A DNA stretch of 64,000 bases. It comes from Azospirillum sp. SYSU D00513. GTDB lineage: Bacteria > Pseudomonadota > Alphaproteobacteria > Azospirillales > Azospirillaceae. Numbering within the stretch: the stretch's first letter is position 1; each line of letters starts with the position of its first letter. Below the pieces are notes generated by a model. The model was not told the origin of the DNA. It saw only the letters and a program-made list of their open reading frames with translations, and searched no databases. The translations under genes and the position numbers were made by a program. Where the stretch lies: positions 124,001-188,000 of the forward strand of contig NZ_JAFIQV010000002.1 in assembly GCF_017356015.1 (NCBI RefSeq). Reading direction: 5' to 3'. Of this stretch, positions 15,237 to 23,341 are shown piece after piece.

Positions 15237-15914
15237 TCATCCGGCCGGCCGCAAGGGCGCTCTCATGGACTGAAGGACATGGACCATGAAGGCGCTCGCG
15301 ATCACCGGCACCAGCAGGTTGAGGAACGGAATTGTCGAAAGAAAGGCGATTATGACACCAGCCGAAAAAGGTTTCAGCGGGTGGCTGCGCCGCAGAAGCC
15401 GCGCATCCCGCTTTCCCAGCCGCCGCACGGCCACCATCTCGAAATATTCACGGCCCAGAAGATAGCCGTTCACGCCGTAGAACAGGATGATGTTCAGGCC
15501 GGGTGTGGCGATATACAAGGGAAGCGCCAGGAGGTTTACAACGGCGACTAGAAGGAAGAAGCGCAGGGCCGTTCCCAATTCTTGCCACAGGCTCACATGC
15601 AGGGGCGGCGGCAAGTGCGGGTAATGGCGCGCTTCGGCCGCCTGGACGACGTCCTCCAGCAGGAGGCCGGACACCATGCCGACGGTGGCCGGGAACAGGA
15701 ACCAGGCCAGCACGAGCACCACCAGCCCGCCCGCCGCGTCGAGCGCCCAGTCGACCCACTCGTAGCCCGTGAGCGTCGTGTGGAAGAGCGCCCACCAGAC
15801 CACGGCGGCGAGCAGCGCGTAGAGCGTCGCGGCGGCGAGCAACGAGATTCCGATCACGCGGCGCGACGCGGGATCGGAGAGCTGGGCGAAGGCGCGGAAC
15901 AGCGCGCGGATCAT
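15237..15914 (-). CDS. EI24/CysZ-family membrane protein
   Basis: A 225-residue membrane protein of the EI24 domain family, which includes the sulfate transporter CysZ. It has four or more hydrophobic helices. Family motifs include SGLLLEDVVQAAEARHYP, YFEMVAVRRLGKRDARLLRRSH and IAFLSTIPFLNLLVPVIASAFMVH. The start is the ATG at 15914 (MIRALFRAFAQLSDP); a much longer upstream frame overlaps the divergent kinase and is rejected. The transported substrate, if any, cannot be inferred. It is divergent from the PfkB kinase gene. Confidence 0.85.
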   Translation of the reverse strand: MIRALFRAFAQLSDPASRRVIGISLLAAATLYALLAAVVWWALFHTTLTGYEWVDWALDAAGGLVVLVLAWFLFPATVGMVSGLLLEDVVQAAEARHYPHLPPPLHVSLWQELGTALRFFLLVAVVNLLALPLYIATPGLNIILFYGVNGYLLGREYFEMVAVRRLGKRDARLLRRSHPLKPFSAGVIIAFLSTIPFLNLLVPVIASAFMVHVLQSMRAPLRPAG

Positions 15915-16074
15915 CGGCGGCGTCTCCCTGGTGGCCCGAAGGCCGAACCCGTCGGTTCTAAGCGCGGCGCGCGGCGGCGGCAAGCTTGTGACGGCGGGGC
16001 GGGCCGCTATACTGCCCTCCAAACTCCAGGGCGGCTTTCCGCCTTTTCCCGATCCACACCCGTAAGGACCGTTC

Positions 16075-17073
16075 ATGCCCAGCGCCGCTTTCGATGTCAC
16101 CGGCATCGGCAACGCCATCGTCGACGTCATCGCCCACGCCGACGACGCCTTCCTCGCCGCGAACGGCATTGAGAAGGGCGCCATGACCCTGATCGACGCC
16201 GCCCGCGCGGAGGAGTTGTACGGGCGCATGGGGCCGGGGATCGAGATCTCCGGCGGCTCGGCCGGCAACACGATGGCCGGGCTGGCGGCGCTGGGCGGCC
16301 ACGGCGCCTACATCGGCAAGGTGCGCGACGACCAGCTCGGCGGCGTCTTCCGCCACGACATCCGCGCCGCCGGGGTGCGGTTCGAGACGCAGCCCTCGTC
16401 GGAGGGCGCCCCGACCGCCCGCTGCCTGATCCTGGTGACGCCGGACGCCCAGCGCTCCATGAACACCTTCCTCGGCGCCTGCGTGGAGCTGGGGCCGGAG
16501 GACATCGACGAGACGCTCATCCGCGACAGCCAGGTGACCTATCTGGAAGGCTATCTCTGGGATCCGCCCCGCGCGAAGGAGGCCTTCCGCAAGGCCGCCG
16601 ACATCGCGCACGCCGCCGGCCGCAAGGTGTCGCTGTCCCTGTCGGACAGCTTCTGCGTTCACCGCCACCACGCCGAGTTCCTGGACCTCGTGGAGCGGCA
16701 CGTGGACATCCTCTTCGCCAACGAGGCGGAGATCGGCGCGCTCTACGGCACGGATCGTTTCGAGGACGCGCTGGAGGCGGTGAAAGGGCTCGGCAAGGTG
16801 GCGGCCCTGACCCGCAGCGAGAAGGGCTCGGTGATCGTGTCCGGCGGCTCGGTGGTCGAGGTGCCGGCGGAGCCGGTCGAGCGGGTGGTCGACACCACCG
16901 GCGCCGGCGACCTCTACGCCGCCGGCTTCCTCTTCGGCTTCACCCGCGGCCGGGCGCCGGAGCTGTGCGGCCGTCTCGGCGCCATCGCCGCAGCGGAGAT
17001 CATCGCCCATGTCGGCGCGCGGCCAGAGGCGAACCTGGCCGAGCTGCTGCGCGCCAAGGGCATCGCGGCCTAA
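16075..17073 (+). CDS. PfkB-family kinase, probable adenosine kinase
   Basis: A 332-residue sugar/nucleoside kinase of the ribokinase-PfkB family. It shows the N-terminal GIGNAIVDVIA, the substrate-binding GGSAGNTMAGLAALGG, and the C-terminal active site VVDTTGAGDLYAAGFLFGF with its catalytic aspartate in G-A-G-D. The overall pattern (SLSDSFCV, FANEAEIGALYG) is that of alphaproteobacterial proteins annotated as adenosine kinase. It would phosphorylate adenosine to AMP in purine salvage. Substrate specificity is inferred by family resemblance only. Confidence 0.9.
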   Translation: MPSAAFDVTGIGNAIVDVIAHADDAFLAANGIEKGAMTLIDAARAEELYGRMGPGIEISGGSAGNTMAGLAALGGHGAYIGKVRDDQLGGVFRHDIRAAGVRFETQPSSEGAPTARCLILVTPDAQRSMNTFLGACVELGPEDIDETLIRDSQVTYLEGYLWDPPRAKEAFRKAADIAHAAGRKVSLSLSDSFCVHRHHAEFLDLVERHVDILFANEAEIGALYGTDRFEDALEAVKGLGKVAALTRSEKGSVIVSGGSVVEVPAEPVERVVDTTGAGDLYAAGFLFGFTRGRAPELCGRLGAIAAAEIIAHVGARPEANLAELLRAKGIAA

Positions 17074-17234
17074 GGACGGCCCGGCCGGCCGGAAGCGCGC
17101 CCGCCTGTGCCGCTGTGCTGCCGGGCGCGTCGCGGGCGGTGGGATCCCTGCCGCAATCCCCTTGGATCCCGCGGGCCGCCGGGGATAAGCTCACGCCACC
17201 GCTTCCGGACCGTCCACCGGGTTCCACCTCGCCG

Positions 17235-18152
17235 ATGCAAGTCTATCTCCCCATTGCCGAGATGTCGGTCAATGCCCTGCTCGTGCTCGTCATGGGCGGG
17301 CTGGTCGGCTTCCTGTCGGGCATGTTCGGGGTGGGTGGCGGTTTCCTGATGACGCCGCTGCTGATCTTCATCGGCGTGCCGCCGGCCATCGCGGTCGGCA
17401 CTCAGGCCAACCAGCTCGTCGCTGCCAGCGTCTCGGGCGTGCTGGCGCACTGGCGCCGCAACAACGTCGACGTGAAGATGGGGGTGGTCATGCTGGCCGG
17501 CGGCTTCGTCGGCACGGCGATCGGGGTGTGGATCTTCGGCCTGCTCCAGCGCATGGGCCAGATCGACTTCGCGATCACGGTCTCCTACGTGTTCTTTCTC
17601 GGCACCATCGGCGCCATGATGCTGGTCGAGAGCAGCCGGGCGATGCTGCGGCGGCGCGCGCCCAGCGGCGGGCGCGGCAAGCTGCACCGCCACAGCTGGC
17701 TGCACGGGCTGCCGCTGAAGATGCGGTTCCAGCGCTCCAAGCTCTACATCTCCGCGCTGCTGCCGGCCGGCATCGGTCTGGTCGGCGGCATGCTGGTGGC
17801 GATCATGGGCATCGGCGGCGGCTTCATCCTGGTGCCGGCCATGATCTACATCCTGAATATGCCGACGGGGCTGGTGGCCGGCACCTCGCTCTTCCAGATC
17901 ATCTTCACGACCGCCGTGGCGACGCTGCTTCAGGCCGCCTCCAACCAGACGGTGGACGTCATGCTGGCCTTCCTGCTGCTGGTCGGCGGTGTGGTCGGCG
18001 CGCAGTTCGGCACGCGGACGGGGACCCGGCTGCGCGGCGAGCACGCGCGGCTGATGCTGTCGCTCCTCGTGGTGGGGGTGGCGCTGATGCTCGCCTGGGG
18101 CCTCGTCGTCCGCCCGGACGACCTGTTCAGCATCACCTCCGGGGTCTCCTGA
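17235..18152 (+). CDS. TauE/SafE-family sulfite exporter-like permease
   Basis: A 305-residue integral membrane protein of the TauE/SafE family. It has two homologous halves, each opening with a glycine-rich motif: GFLSGMFGVGGGFLMTPLLIFIGVPP near residue 25, and VGGMLVAIMGIGGGFILVPAMIYILNMP in the second half. Family members export sulfite or sulfoacetate or are of unknown substrate. It starts a run of three genes: its stop codon overlaps the next start (ATGA at 18152), and the Usp gene follows. The operon organisation is stronger evidence than the substrate guess. Confidence 0.9.
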   Translation: MQVYLPIAEMSVNALLVLVMGGLVGFLSGMFGVGGGFLMTPLLIFIGVPPAIAVGTQANQLVAASVSGVLAHWRRNNVDVKMGVVMLAGGFVGTAIGVWIFGLLQRMGQIDFAITVSYVFFLGTIGAMMLVESSRAMLRRRAPSGGRGKLHRHSWLHGLPLKMRFQRSKLYISALLPAGIGLVGGMLVAIMGIGGGFILVPAMIYILNMPTGLVAGTSLFQIIFTTAVATLLQAASNQTVDVMLAFLLLVGGVVGAQFGTRTGTRLRGEHARLMLSLLVVGVALMLAWGLVVRPDDLFSITSGVS

Positions 18153-18934
18153 TGCGCCTGCCGGGAACGCGCCTGCCGGGCAAAGCCATGATCGTCCGCG
18201 CCGCCGCCGGGCTCGCCGGGCTGGCCGCCGGGGTGACGCTGGCGGCCAACGTCTGGGGGCAGCAGCTCGTCGCCGACCTGTCCAGCCACCTCGTCGCGAT
18301 CAACACGGGTTTCACCGGCACCGACGTCGTGCTGTTCGGCTCGACCGACGGGCAGGGGGACGTCGCCATCGTGGTGACCGGCCCGCGCGGCAGCGTGACC
18401 GTGCGCCGCAAGGACCGGGTCGCCGGCATCTGGCTGAACACCCAGAGCGTCCGGTTCGAGCAGGTGCCGGCCTATTACGCGGTGGCGACCAGCCGCCCGC
18501 TCGACCAGGTCGTCGACCGGCCGATGCTGGAGCGTCACCAGATCGGGCTGCCGCACCTCCAGCTCGACCCCGGCCGCGTCCTGCCGGCCGAGGACCTCGC
18601 GGCCTTCCGCGCCGCGCTGATCCGCAACAAGCAGCGCGAGGGGCTGTACGGCATCACGCTGGGGCAGGTGGCCTTTCTCGGCGAGCGGCTGTTCCGGACC
18701 AACATCTACTTTCCCGCCAACGTGCCGACCGGCATGTACACGGTGGAGGCGATGCTGATCCGCGACGGCGAGGTGGTGACCGCCCAGACCACGCCGCTGG
18801 TGGTGTCCAAGGTCGGCTTCAGCGCCGAGATCTACGAGATCGCCCGCCACGAGCCGGTCGCCTACGGCGTCGCGGCCGTGATCGGCGCGATCGCCGCCGG
18901 CTGGCTGGCCGGCGCCATCTTCCGGAGGATATGA
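18152..18934 (+). CDS. TIGR02186-family membrane-anchored protein
   Basis: A 260-residue protein matching the TIGR02186 family, conserved next to TauE in alphaproteobacteria and without a known function. It has an N-terminal hydrophobic segment that is either a signal peptide or an anchor (IVRAAAGLAGLAAGVTLAA). A periplasmic beta-rich domain follows (INTGFTGTDVVLFGSTDGQGDVAIVVTGP), and then a C-terminal membrane helix (YGVAAVIGAIAAGWLAGAIF). An alternative start at the ATG at 18188 would remove 12 residues. It is coupled to the TauE gene by a 1-base overlap and followed after 1 base by usp. Confidence 0.8.
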   Translation: MRLPGTRLPGKAMIVRAAAGLAGLAAGVTLAANVWGQQLVADLSSHLVAINTGFTGTDVVLFGSTDGQGDVAIVVTGPRGSVTVRRKDRVAGIWLNTQSVRFEQVPAYYAVATSRPLDQVVDRPMLERHQIGLPHLQLDPGRVLPAEDLAAFRAALIRNKQREGLYGITLGQVAFLGERLFRTNIYFPANVPTGMYTVEAMLIRDGEVVTAQTTPLVVSKVGFSAEIYEIARHEPVAYGVAAVIGAIAAGWLAGAIFRRI

Positions 18935-18935
18935 C

Positions 18936-19445
18936 ATGAGCGACACGATCCCGGCCGAGACCGGCGCCGGACCCGGCGGGAAGCCGGTGCGCATCTTCCT
19001 CGTCGTCGTGGACGACAGCCCCGAGGTGAAGGTGGCCCTGCGCTACGCCTGCCTGCGCGCGCGCAAGTCGGGCGGCACGGTGGCGCTGCTCTACGTCATC
19101 GAGCCCGGCGACATGCAGCATTTCCTGGCGCTGGAGACCCTCATGCGCGAGGAGCAGCGCACCGAGGCCGAACAGAAGCTCCAGAAGGTCGCGCGCGAGG
19201 TCAACCAGCTCACCGGCACGCTGCCGGTGCTGTACGTGCGCGAGGGCAAGCGCAACGAGCAGATCGCCGAGCTGATCAGCGAGGAGCCGACCATCTCCAT
19301 CCTCGTGCTCGCCGCCGGCACCGAACAGGAGGGTCCCGGCCCGCTGATCGCCCACTTCACCGGCCGCGGCATCTCCAACCTGCGCATTCCCCTGACCATC
19401 GTCCCGGGCGGCCTGAGCGACGAGCAGCTCGACGCGATCACGTGA
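18936..19445 (+). CDS. Universal stress protein (UspA family)
   Basis: A 169-residue single-domain Usp fold protein. It has the N-terminal FLVVVDDSPEVKVALRYACLRARKSGG and the central strand ALLYVIEPG. The C-terminal part is GTEQEGPGPLIAHFTGRGISNLRIPLTIVPGG, only partly like the ATP-binding G-x2-G-x9-G-S/T motif, so nucleotide binding is doubtful. A strong GGAGGAT ribosome site overlaps the end of the preceding gene. It is the third gene of the TauE-TIGR02186-Usp unit, which suggests a membrane stress or sulfur-related role. That role is not known. Confidence 0.88.
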   Translation: MSDTIPAETGAGPGGKPVRIFLVVVDDSPEVKVALRYACLRARKSGGTVALLYVIEPGDMQHFLALETLMREEQRTEAEQKLQKVAREVNQLTGTLPVLYVREGKRNEQIAELISEEPTISILVLAAGTEQEGPGPLIAHFTGRGISNLRIPLTIVPGGLSDEQLDAIT

Positions 19446-19517
19446 GAATCCGGCGCCCTTCCGCGTTCCTTGAAGGCGGGATGTGGCTCACCGTGATCCC
19501 GGATGACCGGAGGAAGC

Positions 19518-19682
19518 ATGCCGACCGTCCACACGCCGACCGCAAAGACCGGGAAGGCCATGGCTGAACTGGAGAAGGGCGAGGGCAAGCGCTTCGTCTC
19601 GCCAGCGGAACTCCTGAAGGATCTGGGAATCCCGGCCCCTTCTTCCCGGCCGGAACCGGCAGCGGCTGCTCACTCCCCGTAG
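19518..19682 (+). CDS. Possible 54-aa small protein
   Basis: A short open frame with a near-ideal ribosome site (GGAGGAAG) before the ATG at 19518. The 54-residue product contains AELEKGEGKRFVSPAELLKDLGI, which resembles the hinge region of small antitoxin-like or regulatory proteins. No toxin gene is next to it. Its last 13 bases overlap the 3' end of the convergent spermidine-synthase-like gene. It may extend the TauE-Usp unit. Treat as tentative. Confidence 0.4.
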   Translation: MPTVHTPTAKTGKAMAELEKGEGKRFVSPAELLKDLGIPAPSSRPEPAAAAHSP

Positions 19683-21178
19683 AGGGCGGCGAGGCTGCGC
19701 AGGTCGATGTCGCTGTGATCGTCGGTCAGGACGGGGAAGCCGGCCGTGTCCATCCGCTCCAGCGTCGCGGCGAGGCGCGCGGCGGCCTCGGCGGCGGCGG
19801 GTGGGACCGACTCCAGGCGGCGGCGCAGGTCCTCCGCCTCGCGCGGCTCCTTGGTGGCGATGAGGATGTGGTTGCCGATGCGGGCGTCGGCGGCGAAGAC
19901 CGTGGGGAAGGCGGTGGCCTGGGTCGCCGCCAGCGGCCCCAGCAGCCGGTCGCGCTCCTCCAGCGCCACCACGTTCATCATCAGCACGCCGCCGGGGGCG
20001 AGCCGCCGCTCCACCGCCTGGAAGAATTCGGCGGTCGCGGTGAAGAAGGGGATGGCGGCGGTCGAGTAGAGATCGACGATGATCACGTCGTGCAGTTCGC
20101 TGGAGGTCTCGACGTGGCGGCGCGCGTCGGCGACCTCCACGCGCACGCCCTCGAGCCCGAAGCGTTCGCGCGCGACCTCCACCACTTCCGCGTCCAGCTC
20201 CACGCCCAGAAGGTCGGAGTCCGGCCAGGCGGCGCGGATGCCGCGGGTGATCGCCCCGCCGGCCAGCCCCAGCACCAGCACGCGCCGCCCCTCCGCCAGG
20301 GCCGGGGCGGCGGCGAACAGGTCGTAATAGAGGCCGGTCGCCGAGCCGTCCTTGCGGATGCGCGACTGGGTGATCCAGGGCGTGTTCAGGTGGAGGGTGA
20401 TCTCCTCGGCCGTCTCGCGGACCATGATGGTGTTGTGCGGCGTCTCGCGGTAGACGGCGAAGCCCTGCCCCTCCCACAGCGCCGCCGCCCAGGCGAGCGG
20501 CGCCAGCAGCGCCACCGCGACGCCCCGCGGGCGGCCGCCCGGCACCAGCAGCAGCGCCAGGGCCGGCACGAGGGTGGCGATGGCGTAGCCGGCGGACAGC
20601 CCCAGCTCCGGGATCGCGTAGAAGGAGGCGAAGAAGGTTCCGCCGATGCTGCCGAGCGTTCCCACCGCGTAGACCCGGCCCGCGGCGGCGGCCGTGCCGG
20701 ACCGCGCGCTCAAGCCCGCGCAGATCGGCGACACCATGGCGAGCGCGAAGGAAGGGACGGCGAGGATCGCCGCCGCCCCGAACAGCGACCCGTCCACCGG
20801 GCCGAACTCGAAGGCCGCACCCGCCAGCAGCGGCCTGCCGAGCCAGGGGGTGAGCGCCGCCGACAGGGCCGCCGCGAGCAGCGCGCCGCGCAGGGCCGGA
20901 ACCGCGCGCGGCCCGTCGCCGAGCCGCCCGCCCTGCCAGTAGCCGGCGGCCATGAAGCCCATCACCACCCCGATGATCGCGCCCCATTGATAGACCGAAT
21001 AGCCGAAATGCGGCGCCATCAGCCGTCCGCCGAGGATTTCCAGCATCATCAGCGTCCAGCCGCCGGCGAAGGCGGCCAGATGCAGGGCGAGGAAGCGCGC
21101 CTGGTTCGTTCCTTCCGGCATGGCCGCATCCGGCGCGGGCGGGGCGGGGGAGGGGATGGGGGGCACGGGCCGGGTCAC
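19670..21178 (-). CDS. Membrane spermidine-synthase-like methyltransferase-fold protein
   Basis: A 502-residue protein with an N-terminal block of about seven membrane helices (residues ~25-220) and a C-terminal spermidine-synthase-like Rossmann domain. The latter has VLVLGLAGGAITRGI, LLGVELDAEVVEVARERFG and DVIIVDLYS. The second part resembles polyamine aminopropyltransferases, but the substrate is not evident. The start is uncertain. A GTG at 21178 overlaps the cyclase stop codon (GTGA) and implies translational coupling; an ATG at 21121 gives 483 residues. It is co-transcribed with the nucleotide cyclase upstream. Confidence 0.82.
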   Translation of the reverse strand: MTRPVPPIPSPAPPAPDAAMPEGTNQARFLALHLAAFAGGWTLMMLEILGGRLMAPHFGYSVYQWGAIIGVVMGFMAAGYWQGGRLGDGPRAVPALRGALLAAALSAALTPWLGRPLLAGAAFEFGPVDGSLFGAAAILAVPSFALAMVSPICAGLSARSGTAAAAGRVYAVGTLGSIGGTFFASFYAIPELGLSAGYAIATLVPALALLLVPGGRPRGVAVALLAPLAWAAALWEGQGFAVYRETPHNTIMVRETAEEITLHLNTPWITQSRIRKDGSATGLYYDLFAAAPALAEGRRVLVLGLAGGAITRGIRAAWPDSDLLGVELDAEVVEVARERFGLEGVRVEVADARRHVETSSELHDVIIVDLYSTAAIPFFTATAEFFQAVERRLAPGGVLMMNVVALEERDRLLGPLAATQATAFPTVFAADARIGNHILIATKEPREAEDLRRRLESVPPAAAEAAARLAATLERMDTAGFPVLTDDHSDIDLRSLAALYGE

Positions 21179-22554
21179 CGTTTCAGCTCGAACACTTCGA
21201 CCGGATCGGCCAGCCCCTTGACCGGGTGGCGGCCGAGTGCGGCCAGCCGGCTGCCGCATCCGGTGCAGGCGTCGGCGAAGGCCGCGGCGAAGGCGGCCGA
21301 GGTCAGCACCGTGCGGTCCAACTCGGCGCAGAGCCCCTCGATCCGGCTGACCAGGTTGACGGCCGGGCCGATGACGGTGAAGTCGAGCCGGGTGGGGGAG
21401 CCGATGTTGCCGTACATGACGTCTCCGATGTGCAGGGCGATTCCGCAGCGCAGGGTCGGCTGGCCCCAGGCGGCGCGCGCGGCGTTCAGCCGCTCCATGG
21501 CGGAGATGGCGGCGATGGCCGCCTCCAGCGCCTTGGCGCAGGCCCGCGCCTCGCGCCCGGCGCCGGCCTCGCCCGGGCCGGCGGGCGCCGGCTCCTCCTC
21601 CTCGCCGTCCTCGCCCTCGCGGTCGAGCGGGAACAGGGTCAGCATGGCGTCGCCGATGAATTTCAGGATTTCGCCGCCATGCTCCTCCACCGCGCCGCCC
21701 ATCGCCTCGAAATAGCCGTTCAGCAGCGCGATCAGCTCCTCGCGCGGCAGCCGGTCGGCGAGCGAGGTGAAGCCGCGCAGGTCGCAGTACCACAGCACGG
21801 CGCGGACGTTGGCGCCGGTGCCGCGCCGGATGTCGCCGGACAGGATGCGCGTGCCGGTGCGCCGCCCGACATAGGTGTCCAGCACCGTGGCCGACAGCCG
21901 CCGCAACGCCATCGTCTCCAGCACGGTCCCGAAGGCCGGCAGCACCGAATCGACCAGCGCCAGATCCTCGGTGGAGAATCCGCCGGGCCGGTCGGTGGCG
22001 AGGCTCAGCACGTTGCGGCGCCCGGTGGCGAAGCGCACGGTCATGACGACATAGTCGGTGGCCCCCTCCGCGCGCAGCTCGCCCAGCACCGAGTAGGGCC
22101 AGGGCGCTTCCATCCGCTCCAGCCGGTAGCGCATGCCGTCGGCCCCGCCCTCCATCAGCACGGCGAAGGGGCTGGTCCGGTCGCCGGGGTCGGATTCGCT
22201 GCCGTGCAGCCGGTTGCGCATCTCCACCGCCGCGCGGTCGCGCCGCCAGAAATAGCTGGTCGAGCGGATCTGCGGGTGCAGCAGCTGCAACCCGCACACC
22301 GCCCGCCAGAGCGGCAGACCCGCCTCCATCAGCCGGCGGCAGAAGGCGTCCAGAAGCCGTTGCGTGCTGATCGACTGCCGCCCTTCCTGGAGCAGCCAGT
22401 CGATGACCGCGACGCGGTCATGCCCCCGGAGCATGGCTGGTCCGGCGGCGGATGTCGCCGGCGGGGGAAGGTCCTGCGGAAGCGGGGACTCGGCGGTCGG
22501 GGGCTGGCTGGCGATCCGGGGCAAAAGGAGGGAATCCGCTGGTGACGGGGCCAT
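21175..22554 (-). CDS. Class III adenylate/guanylate cyclase
   Basis: A 459-residue cytoplasmic protein with a class III nucleotide cyclase catalytic domain at its C-terminus. The two metal-binding aspartates lie in LWYCDLRGFTSLADRLP and ILKFIGDAMLTLFPL. Further on are CGIALHIGDVMYGNIGS and DFTVIGPAVNLVSRI. The N-terminal half is a sensory-like domain without membrane helices. An acidic insertion (GEDGEEEEPAP) interrupts the cyclase domain after the second aspartate motif. The start is uncertain: ATG at 22554 chosen, 22434 possible. It is divergent from nfuA and coupled to the spermidine-synthase-like gene. Confidence 0.88.
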   Translation of the reverse strand: MAPSPADSLLLPRIASQPPTAESPLPQDLPPPATSAAGPAMLRGHDRVAVIDWLLQEGRQSISTQRLLDAFCRRLMEAGLPLWRAVCGLQLLHPQIRSTSYFWRRDRAAVEMRNRLHGSESDPGDRTSPFAVLMEGGADGMRYRLERMEAPWPYSVLGELRAEGATDYVVMTVRFATGRRNVLSLATDRPGGFSTEDLALVDSVLPAFGTVLETMALRRLSATVLDTYVGRRTGTRILSGDIRRGTGANVRAVLWYCDLRGFTSLADRLPREELIALLNGYFEAMGGAVEEHGGEILKFIGDAMLTLFPLDREGEDGEEEEPAPAGPGEAGAGREARACAKALEAAIAAISAMERLNAARAAWGQPTLRCGIALHIGDVMYGNIGSPTRLDFTVIGPAVNLVSRIEGLCAELDRTVLTSAAFAAAFADACTGCGSRLAALGRHPVKGLADPVEVFELKR

Positions 22555-22706
22555 GGGCGGCGGCGCGGCCGCCCTTGGGGGCGGTCCCGCAGGGTGCGCC
22601 GCCGCGCGGGGGAGACCTGTGGACGCGGTGCTTGATCTGACCGGGGATTCTGCCCAAGTTTCCGGTACGCCGCCAGTGCTCTTCGGCGTCAATGGAGGAT
22701 TCCCAG

Positions 22707-23264
22707 ATGTTTATCCAGACCGAGCAGACGCCCAACCCGGCCACGCTCAAGTTCCTGCCGGGTCGTGACGTGCTCGGCGCCGGCACCGCCGATTTCCCCA
22801 GCCGCGAGGAGGCCGCCCGTTCACCGCTCGCCGAGCGCCTGTTCGACGTGGACGGCGTGGAGGGTGTGTTCCTGGGCTCCGACTTCGTGACCATCACCAA
22901 GTCCGACGCGAAGGAATGGTTCCTCCTCAAGCCGTCGATCCTCGGCGTGATCATGGAGCATTTCACGGCCAACCGCCCGGTCCTGCTGGACGGCGCCGAG
23001 GCCGGCAGCGGCCATGTGGACAGCGAGGACGACGACGAGGTCGTGTCGCAGATCAAGGAGCTGCTGGACACCCGCGTGCGCCCGATGGTCGCCCAGGACG
23101 GCGGCGACATCACCTTCCACGGCTTCGACAAGGGCGTCGTCTACCTGTCGATGAAGGGCGCCTGCTCCGGCTGCCCCAGCTCGACCGCGACTCTGAAGGC
23201 CGGCATCGAGAACATGCTGCGCCATTACGTCCCCGAGGTGGTCGAGGTGCGCGCCGCCCGCTGA
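22707..23264 (+). CDS. NifU-like iron-sulfur scaffold/carrier protein (NfuA type)
   Basis: A 185-residue protein with an N-terminal Nfu domain (FIQTEQTPNPATLKFLPG) and a C-terminal NifU domain. The NifU domain carries the cluster-binding C-x-x-C motif ACSGCPSS (Cys153 and Cys156) and DGGDITFHGFDKGVVYL. It transfers [4Fe-4S] clusters to apoproteins. The start is the ATG at 22707, preceded by GGAGG; a frame opening 15 bases earlier is less likely. It is monocistronic with a strong terminator behind it. Very confident of the family. Confidence 0.95.
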   Translation: MFIQTEQTPNPATLKFLPGRDVLGAGTADFPSREEAARSPLAERLFDVDGVEGVFLGSDFVTITKSDAKEWFLLKPSILGVIMEHFTANRPVLLDGAEAGSGHVDSEDDDEVVSQIKELLDTRVRPMVAQDGGDITFHGFDKGVVYLSMKGACSGCPSSTATLKAGIENMLRHYVPEVVEVRAAR

Positions 23265-23315
23265 GGGCGGCACCGCTATGAGGGCGGCGCCGCTATCGGT
23301 ATGCTGTTGAGGAAG

Positions 23316-23341
23316 CGCCGCCCCTGAACGGGCGGCGTTTT
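23316..23341 (+). terminator. Intrinsic terminator after nfuA
   Basis: CGCCGCCC and GGGCGGCG form an 8-bp stem with a CTGAAC loop, followed directly by TTTT. Confidence 0.8.
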
